The notes under the pieces are model-generated. The model did not search any database and was not told where the DNA came from. It worked only from the letters and a program-made list of their open reading frames with translations. Of a stretch of DNA of 64,000 nucleotides, positions 1 through 9,055 are shown in pieces. This stretch comes from CAVTJL01 sp963735065. Lineage in GTDB: Bacteria; Pseudomonadota; Alphaproteobacteria; Geminicoccales; Geminicoccaceae. The number at the start of each line of letters is the position of its first letter. The first letter of the stretch is position 1. The position numbers were made by a program, and so were the translations under genes. The stretch is taken from assembly GCA_963735065.1 (NCBI GenBank), contig CAVTJL010000001.1, positions 1,984,001 through 2,048,000 of the forward strand, read 5' to 3'.

Positions 1-256
1 CGATGCCCGAAAGGTAGCGGGGCATTGCTTCGGCCTTGGCCTCCACCGCCGAAACCGGCGTCGGCGGTTGGGTCATGTGCGCGAAATAGTTCGCCATGCC
101 CTGCTGACGCATCCGGTTGAAGCCGTAGAGCCCACCGACGACGAGCGCCAACAGGATCGCCACAATCACCATTCGCACGATCAGCCCGCGTCTGGACGCT
201 CGACGCTTCGAGTCGTCGGGCCGCGGCCGGGCATCATCGAACACGGTAGTCGCCAT
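1..256 (-). CDS. RND efflux membrane fusion protein, N-terminal part (partial)
   Basis: Only the first 85 codons are in the window; the gene runs off the left edge. The start is ATG at 256, preceded by a clear AGGAG. The visible protein has a charged cytoplasmic N-terminus, one membrane anchor at about residues 24-46, and then the periplasmic opening PPTPVSAVEAKAEAMPRYLS. This is typical of AcrA/MexH-type adaptors, which link an inner-membrane RND pump to an outer-membrane channel. It lies 28 bp downstream of a TetR gene on the same strand, the usual arrangement for a regulated efflux operon. The family call rests on a short segment; the substrate is unknown. Confidence 0.7.
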   Translation of the reverse strand, partial: MATTVFDDARPRPDDSKRRASRRGLIVRMVIVAILLALVVGGLYGFNRMRQQGMANYFAHMTQPPTPVSAVEAKAEAMPRYLSGI

Positions 257-284
257 CGACGGCTCCTGTCGGGCTGGGCTTTGG

Positions 285-998
285 TCAGGCCGCTGCCGAC
301 TCGGGCGTGCTCACGCGCGCCTGGTCGATCAGGGCCATATCGGTATCCAGATGGGCTGCGATCGCATCGGCCTTGAGGCCGATGCCGCGCAGCATGAAGC
401 GGACCATGTCGGCGAAGATCCGATCGGATTCGCCGCCATACTGAAAGGTGGAGCGGCCGCTGAGGCGGCCGATCGCGAAGAGCGCGGCGACGTGGTGGCC
501 GAACCAGAAGGCATTCTCCGGGCAGATCGCCTCCGACTCCAGATCGCCGGCGACGGCGGCCGCCTCGAGGGAGGCCCGGAACTTCGGGAACACGCGCTCC
601 ATGACCCAGTCGAAGATCAGCCGCGCGTACTCGCCATCCTCGAGAAAGCTGTTCAGCACGAGGCGGTTCTTCACCTCGCGGTCGATAGGATCGCACAGTG
701 CGCCCAGCGCCACGTGCTGGACGAGCTGCTTGCTCATCTCGACCAGCGCGGCGGTCGATGGCTCCAGGGCATTCACCCGCTCGAGCGCAGGATCGCCCTC
801 ACAGCCGCCGAGGAGAATCTCGTGATAGAGCGCCGCCTTGCTCGGGAAGTGCTGAAAGACAAGCGCTTCCGACACCCCAGCGGCGCGGGCGATCTCCCGG
901 GTCGTCGTGCCCGCGAAGCCCTTGCGCGCGAAGAGCGGCATCGCCGCTGCGACAATCGCGCGACGCCGCTCCTCCGAGTCGAGACGAACCTTGGCCAT
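285..998 (-). CDS. TetR/AcrR family transcriptional regulator
   Basis: A 237-residue protein with an N-terminal TetR DNA-binding domain at about residues 9-55. The recognition helix area reads TTREIARAAGVSEALVFQHF, a canonical helix-turn-helix of the family. The C-terminal part is a helical ligand-binding and dimerisation domain with no recognisable ligand signature. It is probably a ligand-relieved repressor of the efflux adaptor gene that follows on the same strand, and perhaps of itself, because a GCGCT-N5-AGCGC inverted repeat sits just upstream of its start. The family is certain; target and ligand are inferred from position only. Confidence 0.88.
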   Translation of the reverse strand: MAKVRLDSEERRRAIVAAAMPLFARKGFAGTTTREIARAAGVSEALVFQHFPSKAALYHEILLGGCEGDPALERVNALEPSTAALVEMSKQLVQHVALGALCDPIDREVKNRLVLNSFLEDGEYARLIFDWVMERVFPKFRASLEAAAVAGDLESEAICPENAFWFGHHVAALFAIGRLSGRSTFQYGGESDRIFADMVRFMLRGIGLKADAIAAHLDTDMALIDQARVSTPESAAA

Positions 999-1000
999 TC

Positions 1001-1015
1001 GCGCTAAGTAAGCGC
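1001..1015. promoter_or_regulatory. Inverted repeat, candidate TetR operator
   Basis: A perfect GCGCT-N5-AGCGC inverted repeat lies immediately upstream of the TetR gene start (998), in its leader. TetR-family regulators often bind short palindromes at their own promoters. The assignment is positional inference; no second copy was identified. Confidence 0.35.
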
Positions 1016-1168
1016 TCGCTCAGGACACGTCAATCCCGTTGCTGCAGTGCGGGATAATCGTTGAAGCCGGGCTTGGTGCGTGGCGTGAGGCTGTGCAGTG
1101 GCAGGTTGCGCATCGAAGCGCGACGCAACAAGGTGTGGCGGTTACGGAATGAGGGGAGGGAGCCCAGG

Positions 1169-2638
1169 ATGCGCCTGTTTGTGGCGTCGCTCGCAACCGA
1201 GACCAACACATTCGCGCCGATGCCGACCTCGCTCGAGGACTTCAAGGAGGCGTTCTACGCGCCGCCCGGGAAGCATCCGGACAAGCCGCAGCTCTGCACG
1301 GCACCTCTTTGGGTCGCGCGCCGGCGGGCCCGCGAGGAGGGTTTCGAGCTGGTCGAGGGGAGCTGCGCTTGGGCCGAGCCCTCCGGCACCGTCGCGCGAG
1401 CGGCCTATGAGGAGCTGAGGGACGAGATCCTGGGCCAGCTACGGGCTGCGATGCCCGTCGACGGCGTGCTCCTCGGCCTTCATGGTGCCATGGTCGCGCA
1501 TGGCTATGACGACTGCGAGGGCGACCTCATCGCCCGCGCCCGAGAGATTGTAGGGCCTTCCGTGCCGATCGGCGTCGAGCACGATCCTCATTGTCATCTG
1601 ACCGAGAAGCGCCTCGCTGGCTGCGACATCCTCATCTGCTTCAAGGAGTTCCCGCACACCGACACGGTGGAGCGGGCGGAGGAGGTGGTCGAGCTGACCC
1701 TCAGAGCCATCCGTGGCGAGATCCGACCCGTGAAGTCGGTGTTCGACTGCCGCATGATCGCGAGCTATCCGACCTCCCGCGAGCCGATGCGCGGGTTTGT
1801 CGACCGTATCAAGGCGCTCGAGGGAAAGGACGGCGTGCTGTCGATCTCCGTGGCGCACGGCTTTCCCTATGGCGACGTGCCCGAGCTGGGCACACGGGTT
1901 CTCGTTATCACCGACGATCGGAAGGCCGAGGGTGACAGCCTCGCCGAGCGGCTCGGCCGTGAGCTGATCGGACTTCGGGGCACGACGACACCGCCCTACC
2001 TCTCGGCCGACGAGGCGATCGATCTTGCGCTTGCCGCCGAGCCCGGCAAGCCCGTGGTCGTCACCGACCCCTCGGACAATCCCGGCGGCGGCGCCCCGGG
2101 CGATTCGACGCACGTGCTGCGGCGTCTCATGGAGCGCGGCGTGCGGGACGTCGCGTTCGGCCCACTGTGGGATCCGGTGGCGGTGCGCTTCTGCTTTGCG
2201 GCGGGCGAGGGTGCTACCCTGCCGCTCCGTTTCGGCGGCAAGACGGCGCCGGCCTCGGGCCTGCCGATCGACGCGGAGGTCACCGTCCGGCGGCTCGTGC
2301 ACGATGCGCGCCAGAGCTTTGCCGGCGGACATATGGCGATGGGCGATGCAGCGGCGATCGAGGTCGGCGGCATCGAGATCGTGCTGATCGCCGGGCGCAC
2401 GCAGGCGCTGGGCACCGATCTCTTCAGTGGCATGGGGATCGATCTGGCATCGAAGCGGATCGTGTGCCTGAAGTCGACCAACCACTTCTACGCCGCGTTC
2501 GCGCCGATCGCGCGCGACGTACTCTATCTCGACGCGAACGGTCCGCTCCCGCGGGATCTGAGGAAGGTACCGTACCGGCACGTGCGGCGCCCGCTCTGGC
2601 CTCTTGACGAAAATCCGTGGGCGGCGAGCGCTTCCTAG
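1169..2638 (+). CDS. M81 family metallopeptidase (MlrC-like)
   Basis: A 489-residue protein that matches the MlrC/M81 family over its whole length: N-terminal metallopeptidase domain to about residue 290 and the MlrC C-terminal domain after it (PVVVTDPSDNPGGGAPGDST). The family includes the enzyme that degrades linearised microcystin; in most bacteria the substrate is unknown. Putative zinc ligands are D139, H141 and H163 (EHDPHCH and FPHTD). The start is ATG 1169 after GGGGAGGG; the open frame continues upstream, but that part is unlike the family. It lies just upstream of a peptide-type ABC importer, so it may process an imported peptide or amide. That link is inference. Confidence 0.85.
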   Translation: MRLFVASLATETNTFAPMPTSLEDFKEAFYAPPGKHPDKPQLCTAPLWVARRRAREEGFELVEGSCAWAEPSGTVARAAYEELRDEILGQLRAAMPVDGVLLGLHGAMVAHGYDDCEGDLIARAREIVGPSVPIGVEHDPHCHLTEKRLAGCDILICFKEFPHTDTVERAEEVVELTLRAIRGEIRPVKSVFDCRMIASYPTSREPMRGFVDRIKALEGKDGVLSISVAHGFPYGDVPELGTRVLVITDDRKAEGDSLAERLGRELIGLRGTTTPPYLSADEAIDLALAAEPGKPVVVTDPSDNPGGGAPGDSTHVLRRLMERGVRDVAFGPLWDPVAVRFCFAAGEGATLPLRFGGKTAPASGLPIDAEVTVRRLVHDARQSFAGGHMAMGDAAAIEVGGIEIVLIAGRTQALGTDLFSGMGIDLASKRIVCLKSTNHFYAAFAPIARDVLYLDANGPLPRDLRKVPYRHVRRPLWPLDENPWAASAS

Positions 2639-2752
2639 GTTGCATCGAGCGGCGTGATCGGCGACGGATGATGCGTCGTCGAGGTCGGCCTGCCTGCCGG
2701 AGCCGGTCTCAGGCACGCGAACCAGGCTCAAGGAAGAAGGAGAACGCCGAGG

Positions 2753-4360
2753 ATGCGCTCCACCCGCCGTCGGCTGATACAGGGCACCATCGCGGGCGCC
2801 TCGCTCGCAGCGCTGGGGCTGCGCTCGCAGCGGACATGGGCCCAGTCGGCGAATGTGGTGAGGTTCGTCCCCTATGGAGCGCTGCAGGTCCTCGATCCGA
2901 TCTGGACCACGGCGAAGGTGACCGCCTACCACGGGGCACTCATCTACGACACGCTCTTCGGCCTCGATGCCGCGATGCGGCCTCAGCCGCAGATGGTCGA
3001 GAGCTGGAAGCTCAGCGACGACAGGCTCGTCTACAGCTTCACGCTCAGGGACGGCCTCAAGTGGCATGATGGCACCGCCGTCACTGGTGCCGACTGTGCG
3101 GCCTCCGTGCGCCGTTGGGCGGGCAAGGCCGCCGGCGGCCAGCAGATGATGAAGCGGGTCAAGGAGATCGTGCCGACAGGGAAGGGCTCCTTCGAGATCC
3201 GCCTGACCGAGCCGTACGGTCTCACGGTCGATCTGCTCGCGGAGAACATCTCGCCCACCTGTTTCATGATGCGCGAGAAGGACGCTGAGACCGACCCCAA
3301 TACGCAGATCAAGGACACGATTGGCTCGGGGCCGTTCCGCTTCATCGCCGACAAGTGGGTTCCGGGCAGCAAGGTGGTCTACGAGAAGAACGCCGACTAC
3401 GTGCCGCGCAAGGAGCCGCCGAGCGGCATGGCAGGTGGCAAGGTTGTCCATATCGACGGCGTCGAGTGGAGCAACATGGCGGACGCCCAGACCGCGATGG
3501 CGGCGTTGCAGGCGGGTGAGATCGATTTCTACGAGACCCCGCCACTCGATCTCATCGAGGTGCTCAAGGGCGACCCCAGCATCAAGCTCGAGGTCCTGAA
3601 CAAGCTCGGCAATGTAGGCGAGCTCAGGATGAACCATCTCCAGCCTCCCTTCGATAAGGTTGAGGCGCGCCAAGCGATGCTGCATCTCGTCGATCAGAAG
3701 CAGTATATGCAGGCCGCAATCGGCAATCCCGCATACTATAAGATCTGCGGTTCGCTCTTCGGCTGTGGCACGCCGATGGAGAACGACGCCAATCTTGATT
3801 GGATGAAGACCGCACCCGACTACAAGCTCGCAAAGGAGCTGTTCAAGAAGGCGGGCTATGATGGTCGTCCGATCGTCATCCTGCAGCCGACTGACGTTCC
3901 GATCCTCAGCACGGCAGCGGAGGTGACGGCTCAGCTGCTGCGCAAGGCCGACGTCAAGGTGGAGCTCGCCGCCTCCGACTGGGGTGGCCTCGTCACCCGC
4001 CGGGCGGTCAAAGGCCCTGTCGACCAGGGCGGCTGGAACATCTTCCATACCTATGCCGGCGGTGTCGCCATGGCGAACCCGATAGCCATCTCGGAAGCGG
4101 CCGCCAACGGACCCAAGGCCTGGTACGGCTGGCCGTCGAACGAGAAGCAGGAGCAGCTCCGCGAGGCCTGGGCGGCAGCGCCGACCCTTGAGGCGCGCGA
4201 GAAGGTTGCCCGCGAGCTCCAGCAGAACGGCTACGATTTCGTGATCGAGTGCGTCTTTGGCCAGTGGGTCGCTCCGGTGGCCTATCGCGACGTGCTTTCC
4301 GACATCGTGCCCGTGCCGGCGATCATCCCTTTCTGGGGCATGAAGAAGGCCGCCGCCTGA
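2753..4360 (+). CDS. ABC transporter substrate-binding protein, family 5 (first of two paralogues)
   Basis: A 535-residue periplasmic binding protein of the SBP_bac_5 (DppA/OppA-like) family. The N-terminus carries a twin-arginine-like signal (RRRLIQG, then a hydrophobic stretch ending in TWAQ), suggesting Tat export. The mature start (VVRFVPYGALQVLDPIWTTA) and the YDTLFGLDA and SWKLSDD blocks are typical of the family. A very similar protein of identical length is encoded directly downstream at 4494. The pair feeds the permease and ATPase genes that follow. Ligand is unknown; the cluster type suggests peptides or similar small amides. The start has GGAGAACGCCGAGG upstream. Confidence 0.88.
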   Translation: MRSTRRRLIQGTIAGASLAALGLRSQRTWAQSANVVRFVPYGALQVLDPIWTTAKVTAYHGALIYDTLFGLDAAMRPQPQMVESWKLSDDRLVYSFTLRDGLKWHDGTAVTGADCAASVRRWAGKAAGGQQMMKRVKEIVPTGKGSFEIRLTEPYGLTVDLLAENISPTCFMMREKDAETDPNTQIKDTIGSGPFRFIADKWVPGSKVVYEKNADYVPRKEPPSGMAGGKVVHIDGVEWSNMADAQTAMAALQAGEIDFYETPPLDLIEVLKGDPSIKLEVLNKLGNVGELRMNHLQPPFDKVEARQAMLHLVDQKQYMQAAIGNPAYYKICGSLFGCGTPMENDANLDWMKTAPDYKLAKELFKKAGYDGRPIVILQPTDVPILSTAAEVTAQLLRKADVKVELAASDWGGLVTRRAVKGPVDQGGWNIFHTYAGGVAMANPIAISEAAANGPKAWYGWPSNEKQEQLREAWAAAPTLEAREKVARELQQNGYDFVIECVFGQWVAPVAYRDVLSDIVPVPAIIPFWGMKKAAA

Positions 4361-4493
4361 GGGAAGGCCATCGTGCTTGCAACCTGTCGGGGCATCGTGA
4401 ACAGATAGCCGTCGGCAACATGATAACGGCCCGGGCGTCGCTCCGACCTTCGTCCGTGCTCCGGGGCCGATAACAAGGGAAGGGAAGACACGC

Positions 4494-6101
4494 ATGCGCA
4501 CGACACGACGTCAGCTCATTCACGGCAGTCTTGCCGCCGCGTCGTTCACCACCCTTGGGCTTGCGCCTCGGCTCGCCCGGGCCCAGTCGTCCAACGTGGT
4601 GCGGTTTGTTCCCTATGGCGCGCTGCAGATCCTCGATCCGATCTGGACCACCGCCAACGTCACCGCCTATCACGGCGCTCTCATCTACGACACGCTCTTC
4701 GGCATCGACGCGAGCATGAACCCCCAGCCGCAGATGGTCGACAGCTGGAAGCTCAGCGACGACAAGCTCACCTACAGCTTCACGCTGCGCGACGGCCTCA
4801 AATGGCATGACGGCACGAGCGTCACCGGTGCCGACTGCGCCGCCTCGGTCAAGCGTTGGGCCGCACGGGACGGCGGCGGCCAGCACATGATGAAGCGGGT
4901 CAAGGAGATCGTCGCCACGGGGAAGGACTCCTTCGAGATCCGCCTGACCGAGCCTTATGGCTTGGTGCTCGCTCTGCTGGCTAAGACGAGCACCCCCCTC
5001 TGCTTCATGATGCGTGAGAAGGACGCCGAGACGGACCCGAACACGCAGATCAAGGACACGATCGGCTCGGGGCCATTCCGTTTCGTTGCGGACAAGTGGG
5101 TGCCGGGCAGCAAGGTCGTCTACGAGAAGAATGCGGACTACGTGCCGCGCAAGGAGCCGCCGAGCGGGATGGCTGGTGGCAAGGTCGTCTACATCGACGG
5201 TGTCGAGTGGAGTAACATGTCGGACGCGCAGACCGCCATGGCGGCGCTGCAGAGCGGCGAGATCGACTTCTACGAGACCCCGCCGCTCGATCTCATCGAT
5301 GTTCTCAAGAGCGATCCCGACATCGAGACGCAGGTGCTGAACAAGCTCGGCAATGTCGGGTATCTGCGTATGAACTTCCTCCAGCCGCCCTTCGACAAGG
5401 TCGAGGCGCGCCAGGCGATGCTGCATCTCATGGACATCAAGCAGTTCATGCAGGCGGCCGTCGGGAATGCGGATTACTACAAGGTCTGCGGCTCGCTCTT
5501 CGGCTGCGGCACGTCGATGGAGAACGATGCCAATCTGGGGTGGATGAAGACGGCACCCGACTACAAGCTCGCCAAGGAGCTCTTCAAGAAGGCGGGCTAT
5601 GACGGCCGCCCGATTGTCATCCTCCAGCCTACCGATGTGCCGATCATCAGCGCGGCCGCCGAGGTCACGGCGCAGCTGCTGCGTGGCGCCGACGTGAAGG
5701 TCGAGCTTGCGGCGTCCGACTGGGGCGGCGTCGTCACCCGCCGCGCCGTCAAAGGCCCTGTCGACCAGGGCGGTTGGAACATCTTCCTCACCTACGGTAG
5801 CGGTGCCGCGACCGACAATCCGATCGCGCTCGCGGCGCACGCGTGCAATGGCGAGCAGGCATGGTACGGCTGGCCATCGAACGCGAAGCAGGAGAAGCTG
5901 CGCGACCAGTGGGCGGCGGCGCCAACTCTTGAGGCACGCAAGGAGGTCGCGCGTGAGCTCCAGCAGAACGGCTACGACTTCGTCTACATGTGCATCTACG
6001 GGCAGTGGGTGGCACCTGTGGCCTACCGCAACTCCATCTCCGACGTCATCGGCGTCCCCGAGGTCATTCCCTTCTGGGGCATGAAGAAGAGCCAGGCCTG
6101 A
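4494..6101 (+). CDS. ABC transporter substrate-binding protein, family 5 (second paralogue)
   Basis: This 535-residue protein is a close tandem paralogue of the preceding one and aligns without gaps by eye. It has a twin-arginine-like signal (TRRQLIHG ... ARAQ). The two copies differ mainly in the signal peptide, near residues 155-165 (LLAENISPTCF in copy 1, LLAKTSTPLCF here), and at about 432-457. The rest is almost identical, including KWVPGSKVVYEKNADYVPRK. This suggests a recent duplication with altered ligand preference served by one membrane complex. The start ATG 4494 follows AAGGGAAGGGAAG. A strong hairpin follows the stop. Confidence 0.88.
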   Translation: MRTTRRQLIHGSLAAASFTTLGLAPRLARAQSSNVVRFVPYGALQILDPIWTTANVTAYHGALIYDTLFGIDASMNPQPQMVDSWKLSDDKLTYSFTLRDGLKWHDGTSVTGADCAASVKRWAARDGGGQHMMKRVKEIVATGKDSFEIRLTEPYGLVLALLAKTSTPLCFMMREKDAETDPNTQIKDTIGSGPFRFVADKWVPGSKVVYEKNADYVPRKEPPSGMAGGKVVYIDGVEWSNMSDAQTAMAALQSGEIDFYETPPLDLIDVLKSDPDIETQVLNKLGNVGYLRMNFLQPPFDKVEARQAMLHLMDIKQFMQAAVGNADYYKVCGSLFGCGTSMENDANLGWMKTAPDYKLAKELFKKAGYDGRPIVILQPTDVPIISAAAEVTAQLLRGADVKVELAASDWGGVVTRRAVKGPVDQGGWNIFLTYGSGAATDNPIALAAHACNGEQAWYGWPSNAKQEKLRDQWAAAPTLEARKEVARELQQNGYDFVYMCIYGQWVAPVAYRNSISDVIGVPEVIPFWGMKKSQA

Positions 6102-6108
6102 GTAGGGA

Positions 6109-6143
6109 GGCCGCGGCCCCGGCCGTCGCCGGGGTCCGCGGCC
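6109..6143 (+). terminator. Intra-operon hairpin after the binding-protein genes
   Basis: A GC-rich inverted repeat (GGCCGCGG-CCCCGGC paired with GCCGGGG-T-CCGCGGCC, loop CGTC, one bulged base) lies between the second binding-protein gene and the first permease gene. There is no T tract. It probably acts as a partial terminator or mRNA 3' end protector, which would keep binding protein in excess over permease. Confidence 0.55.
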
Positions 6144-6167
6144 GCTAGGCATTCATCGGAGCAGCGC

Positions 6168-7109
6168 TTGTTCGCCTATATCGTCCGCCGCGTCGTAGCG
6201 ACGATCCCCGTGATGCTGCTCGTCGCGGTCTTCGTCTTCCTGCTGCTCCGCCTTGCCCCCGGCGATCCCGCGGCGATCATCGCCGGGGACAATGTCACGC
6301 CGGCGCAGATCGCCAAGATCCGCACCAACCTCGGCCTCGATCAGCCGATCTGGCAGCAGTTCGCGATCTGGATCTGGCACATCATCCACGGCGACCTCGG
6401 CACGTCGATCTTCTCGGGCCGGCCGGTGGCCCAGCTCATTCTCCAGCGTGCTCAGCCTACGATCGCGCTCACGCTCACCACCCTCGTCGTGGCGCTCACG
6501 ATCGCCCTCACCATCGGCGTGCTGGCCGCGTGGCGCGCCGGAAGCTGGATCGATCGTTCGGTCATGTTGTTCGCTGTCTGCGGCTTCTCGATACCCGTCT
6601 TCGTGGTCGGGTATCTCCTGGTCTACCTCTTCTCGATGAAACTTCGCTGGCTGCCGGTGCAGGGCTATGTGCCGATCCAGGGCGGCCTGGGGCCGTGGTT
6701 CAGCCACCTCGTCCTGCCAAGCGTGGCCCTTGGCCTTGCCTATGTCGCCCTTATCGCCAGGATCACGCGTGCCTCGATGCTGGAGGTGCTGGCGGAGGAC
6801 TATATCCGTACGGCACGCGCCAAAGGCGTCGGCACCGGCCGGATGCTGATCCGTCACGCGCTCAAGAACGCGGCCGTTCCCATCACGACGGTCGTTGGCA
6901 TTGGCTTTGCGCTTCTCATCGGCGGCGTCGTCATCACCGAGAGCGTCTTCAACATCCCGGGCGTCGGGCGGCTGGTCGTCGATGCCATCCTGCGCCGCGA
7001 CTATCCGATCATTCAGGGGATCATTCTGGTGTTCTCGGGCATCTATGTCCTCGTCAACCTCGTGGTGGACGTGCTCTACACCGTCCTTGACCCCCGCATC
7101 AGCTACTGA
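6168..7109 (+). CDS. ABC transporter permease, DppB-like
   Basis: A 313-residue inner-membrane permease of the DppB/OppB type. It begins with the conserved N-terminal segment MFAYIVRRVVATIPVMLLVA and LRLAPGDPA, and has about six membrane helices. The cytoplasmic EAA loop is visible as EDYIRTARAKGVGTGRML, which contacts the ATPase. The likely start is TTG 6168 after GGAG, because it gives the exact family N-terminus. It forms the translocation channel with the next gene product, and the two genes are separated by only 6 bp. Confidence 0.92.
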   Translation: MFAYIVRRVVATIPVMLLVAVFVFLLLRLAPGDPAAIIAGDNVTPAQIAKIRTNLGLDQPIWQQFAIWIWHIIHGDLGTSIFSGRPVAQLILQRAQPTIALTLTTLVVALTIALTIGVLAAWRAGSWIDRSVMLFAVCGFSIPVFVVGYLLVYLFSMKLRWLPVQGYVPIQGGLGPWFSHLVLPSVALGLAYVALIARITRASMLEVLAEDYIRTARAKGVGTGRMLIRHALKNAAVPITTVVGIGFALLIGGVVITESVFNIPGVGRLVVDAILRRDYPIIQGIILVFSGIYVLVNLVVDVLYTVLDPRISY

Positions 7110-7115
7110 CCGACG

Positions 7116-8000
7116 ATGGCGGCATCGAACATCCAGGCCATACCATCGAGCGCGGCCAAGCGCCCCCGGGGCGCTGCGGTCCGTACCTTCGCGCGGCGCA
7201 ACCCCACGATCGTCGTGGGCGGGGCGGTGCTGGTCGTGATGATCCTCGTGGCGCTGGCGGCACCGCTGATCGCCGGCGATCCGATCGGCTTCAACCCGGT
7301 CAATCGCCTCAAGCCGCCAGGCCCGGTCTTCTGGTTCGGGACCGATAATCTGGGTCGCGACATCTATGCCCGGACCATCTTCGGCTCGCGGGTCTCGCTG
7401 CTCGTCGGCTTCTCCGTGGCCATCGTGTCGATCCTTTTCGGCACGGTGCTGGGGCTGGTCGCCGGCTTCTTCCGGACAATCGATTCGGTCCTGATGCGGC
7501 TCATGGATGGGCTGATGGCGATCCCTTCGATCCTGCTCGCTATCGCCCTCGTGGCTCTGACCAGGGGCGGTGTCGGCATCGTGATCATCGCGATCGCCAT
7601 TCCGGAGGTGCCGCGCGTCGTGCGTCTCGTCAGGAGCGTCGTGCTGACCGTGCGCGAGCAGCCCTATATCGATGCCGCCATCGCCAGCGGCACCCGGGTT
7701 CACCGGATCCTGTTCCGCCACATCCTGCCGAACACCGTGCCACCCCTCATCGTTCAGGCGACCTATATCGTGGCCTCGGCGATCCTGACGGAGGCCGGCC
7801 TCAGCTTCCTCGGCGCCGGCGTGCCGCCGGAGATCCCCACCTGGGGCAACATGATCGCCGCCGGCCGGCTCTACTTTCAGGTGGCGCCCTGGCCGATCTT
7901 CTTTCCGGGGATCTGCCTCGCCATTGTCGTGCTGGCCGTCAACCTCCTGGGCGACGGGCTCCGCGACCGGCTCGATCCACGCATCAGGCGACGCATGTGA
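7116..8000 (+). CDS. ABC transporter permease, DppC-like
   Basis: A 294-residue DppC/OppC-type permease. It has the family N-terminal membrane helix (TIVVGGAVLVVMILVALAAP), the WFGTDNLGRDIYARTIFGSR motif just after it, and the EAA loop QPYIDAAIASGTRVHRILFR. It pairs with the DppB-like protein in the inner membrane. Its stop overlaps the GTG start of the first ATPase gene (GTGA), which implies translational coupling within one operon. Confidence 0.92.
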   Translation: MAASNIQAIPSSAAKRPRGAAVRTFARRNPTIVVGGAVLVVMILVALAAPLIAGDPIGFNPVNRLKPPGPVFWFGTDNLGRDIYARTIFGSRVSLLVGFSVAIVSILFGTVLGLVAGFFRTIDSVLMRLMDGLMAIPSILLAIALVALTRGGVGIVIIAIAIPEVPRVVRLVRSVVLTVREQPYIDAAIASGTRVHRILFRHILPNTVPPLIVQATYIVASAILTEAGLSFLGAGVPPEIPTWGNMIAAGRLYFQVAPWPIFFPGICLAIVVLAVNLLGDGLRDRLDPRIRRRM

Positions 8001-9055
8001 GCGACGATAGCACTCTGGTCCAGGACCCTGCCCGGGCGCGGGCGACCTCGCCCGCAGCCGAGCCTCCCCTGCTTGAGGTGGCAGATCTGCAGACCCGCTT
8101 CTTCACGCTGGATGGTGTCGTGCGTGCCGTCGATGGCGTCTCGCTCACGATCCATCGCGGCGAGACGCTGGCCGTGGTCGGCGAATCCGGCTGCGGCAAG
8201 AGTGTCACCGCGCTCTCGATCCTGCAGCTCCTGCCGCCGCAGCTTGGTCGCGTGGTAGGCGGCAGCATCCGCTTCGACGGCCAGGAGCTTCTGGCCTTCG
8301 ATGAAGCGGCGATGCGGCAGATCCGAGGCAATCGGATCTCGATGATCTTCCAGGAGCCGATGACCTCGCTCAATCCGGTTCATACGGTGGGTGACCAGAT
8401 TGCCGAGGCCGTGCTCCTGCACGAGAGGACGACGAAGCGCGAGGCGATGCACCGCGCGACCGAGATGCTGAAGCTGGTGCGGATTCCCGAGCCGGAGCGG
8501 CGGCTCAAGGACTATCCGCACCAGTTCTCTGGCGGCATGCGGCAGCGCGTGATGATCGCCATGGCGCTTGCCTGCTCGCCCGAGCTCCTGATCGCCGATG
8601 AGCCCACGACCGCGCTCGACGTGACGGTCCAGGCCCAGATCTTGCGGCTCATTCTCGACCTCAAGGAGCGCGTCGGTGCCGCTGTCATGCTCATCACCCA
8701 CGATTTGGGCGTTGTCGCCGAGACCGCCCAGCGGGTGATCGTCATGTATGCCGGGCGTAAGGTCGAGGAGGCGCCGGTGCTCGAGCTCTTCGACCGCCCG
8801 ATGCATCCCTATACGCGCGGCCTCATGGCCTCGATCCCACGCGGCCGGATCGGAGCCGGAACTGGTGGCAAGAAGCGGCTCCAGGAGATCCCGGGTATCG
8901 TGCCGTCCCTGAGCGAGCCCATCGTGGGCTGCGCCTTCGCACCGCGCTGTAGCTTCGCCACCGACCGATGCCGCCAGGAGGCGCCGGACCTCTTCCAGCG
9001 CGGCGATGCCCATTGGGCCGCCTGCTTTGAGATCGACAGGGTGCTGGCAGCATGA
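7997..9055 (+). CDS. ABC transporter ATP-binding protein, DppD-like
   Basis: A 352-residue ATPase with Walker A GESGCGKS, signature FSGGMRQR, and Walker B LLIADEPTTALD. The C-terminal extension of the oligopeptide-importer ATPases is present, with its cysteine group (GCAFAPRCSFATDRC), which binds an iron-sulphur cluster in some relatives. The start is GTG 7997, overlapping the previous stop. It works as a heterodimer with the DppF-like subunit encoded next, whose ATG overlaps this stop by 4 bp. Confidence 0.92.
   Translation: MSDDSTLVQDPARARATSPAAEPPLLEVADLQTRFFTLDGVVRAVDGVSLTIHRGETLAVVGESGCGKSVTALSILQLLPPQLGRVVGGSIRFDGQELLAFDEAAMRQIRGNRISMIFQEPMTSLNPVHTVGDQIAEAVLLHERTTKREAMHRATEMLKLVRIPEPERRLKDYPHQFSGGMRQRVMIAMALACSPELLIADEPTTALDVTVQAQILRLILDLKERVGAAVMLITHDLGVVAETAQRVIVMYAGRKVEEAPVLELFDRPMHPYTRGLMASIPRGRIGAGTGGKKRLQEIPGIVPSLSEPIVGCAFAPRCSFATDRCRQEAPDLFQRGDAHWAACFEIDRVLAA

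Noticed and set aside
1439..6152. Long open frames on the minus strand opposite mlrC and the two binding-protein genes
   Set aside because: They are antisense to well-supported genes, have composition artefacts (His, Arg, Asp rich) and no family resemblance.
6153..7721. A 522-codon minus-strand frame opposite the permease genes
   Set aside because: Very rich in Asp, His and Arg, with no domain; a shadow of the permease codons.
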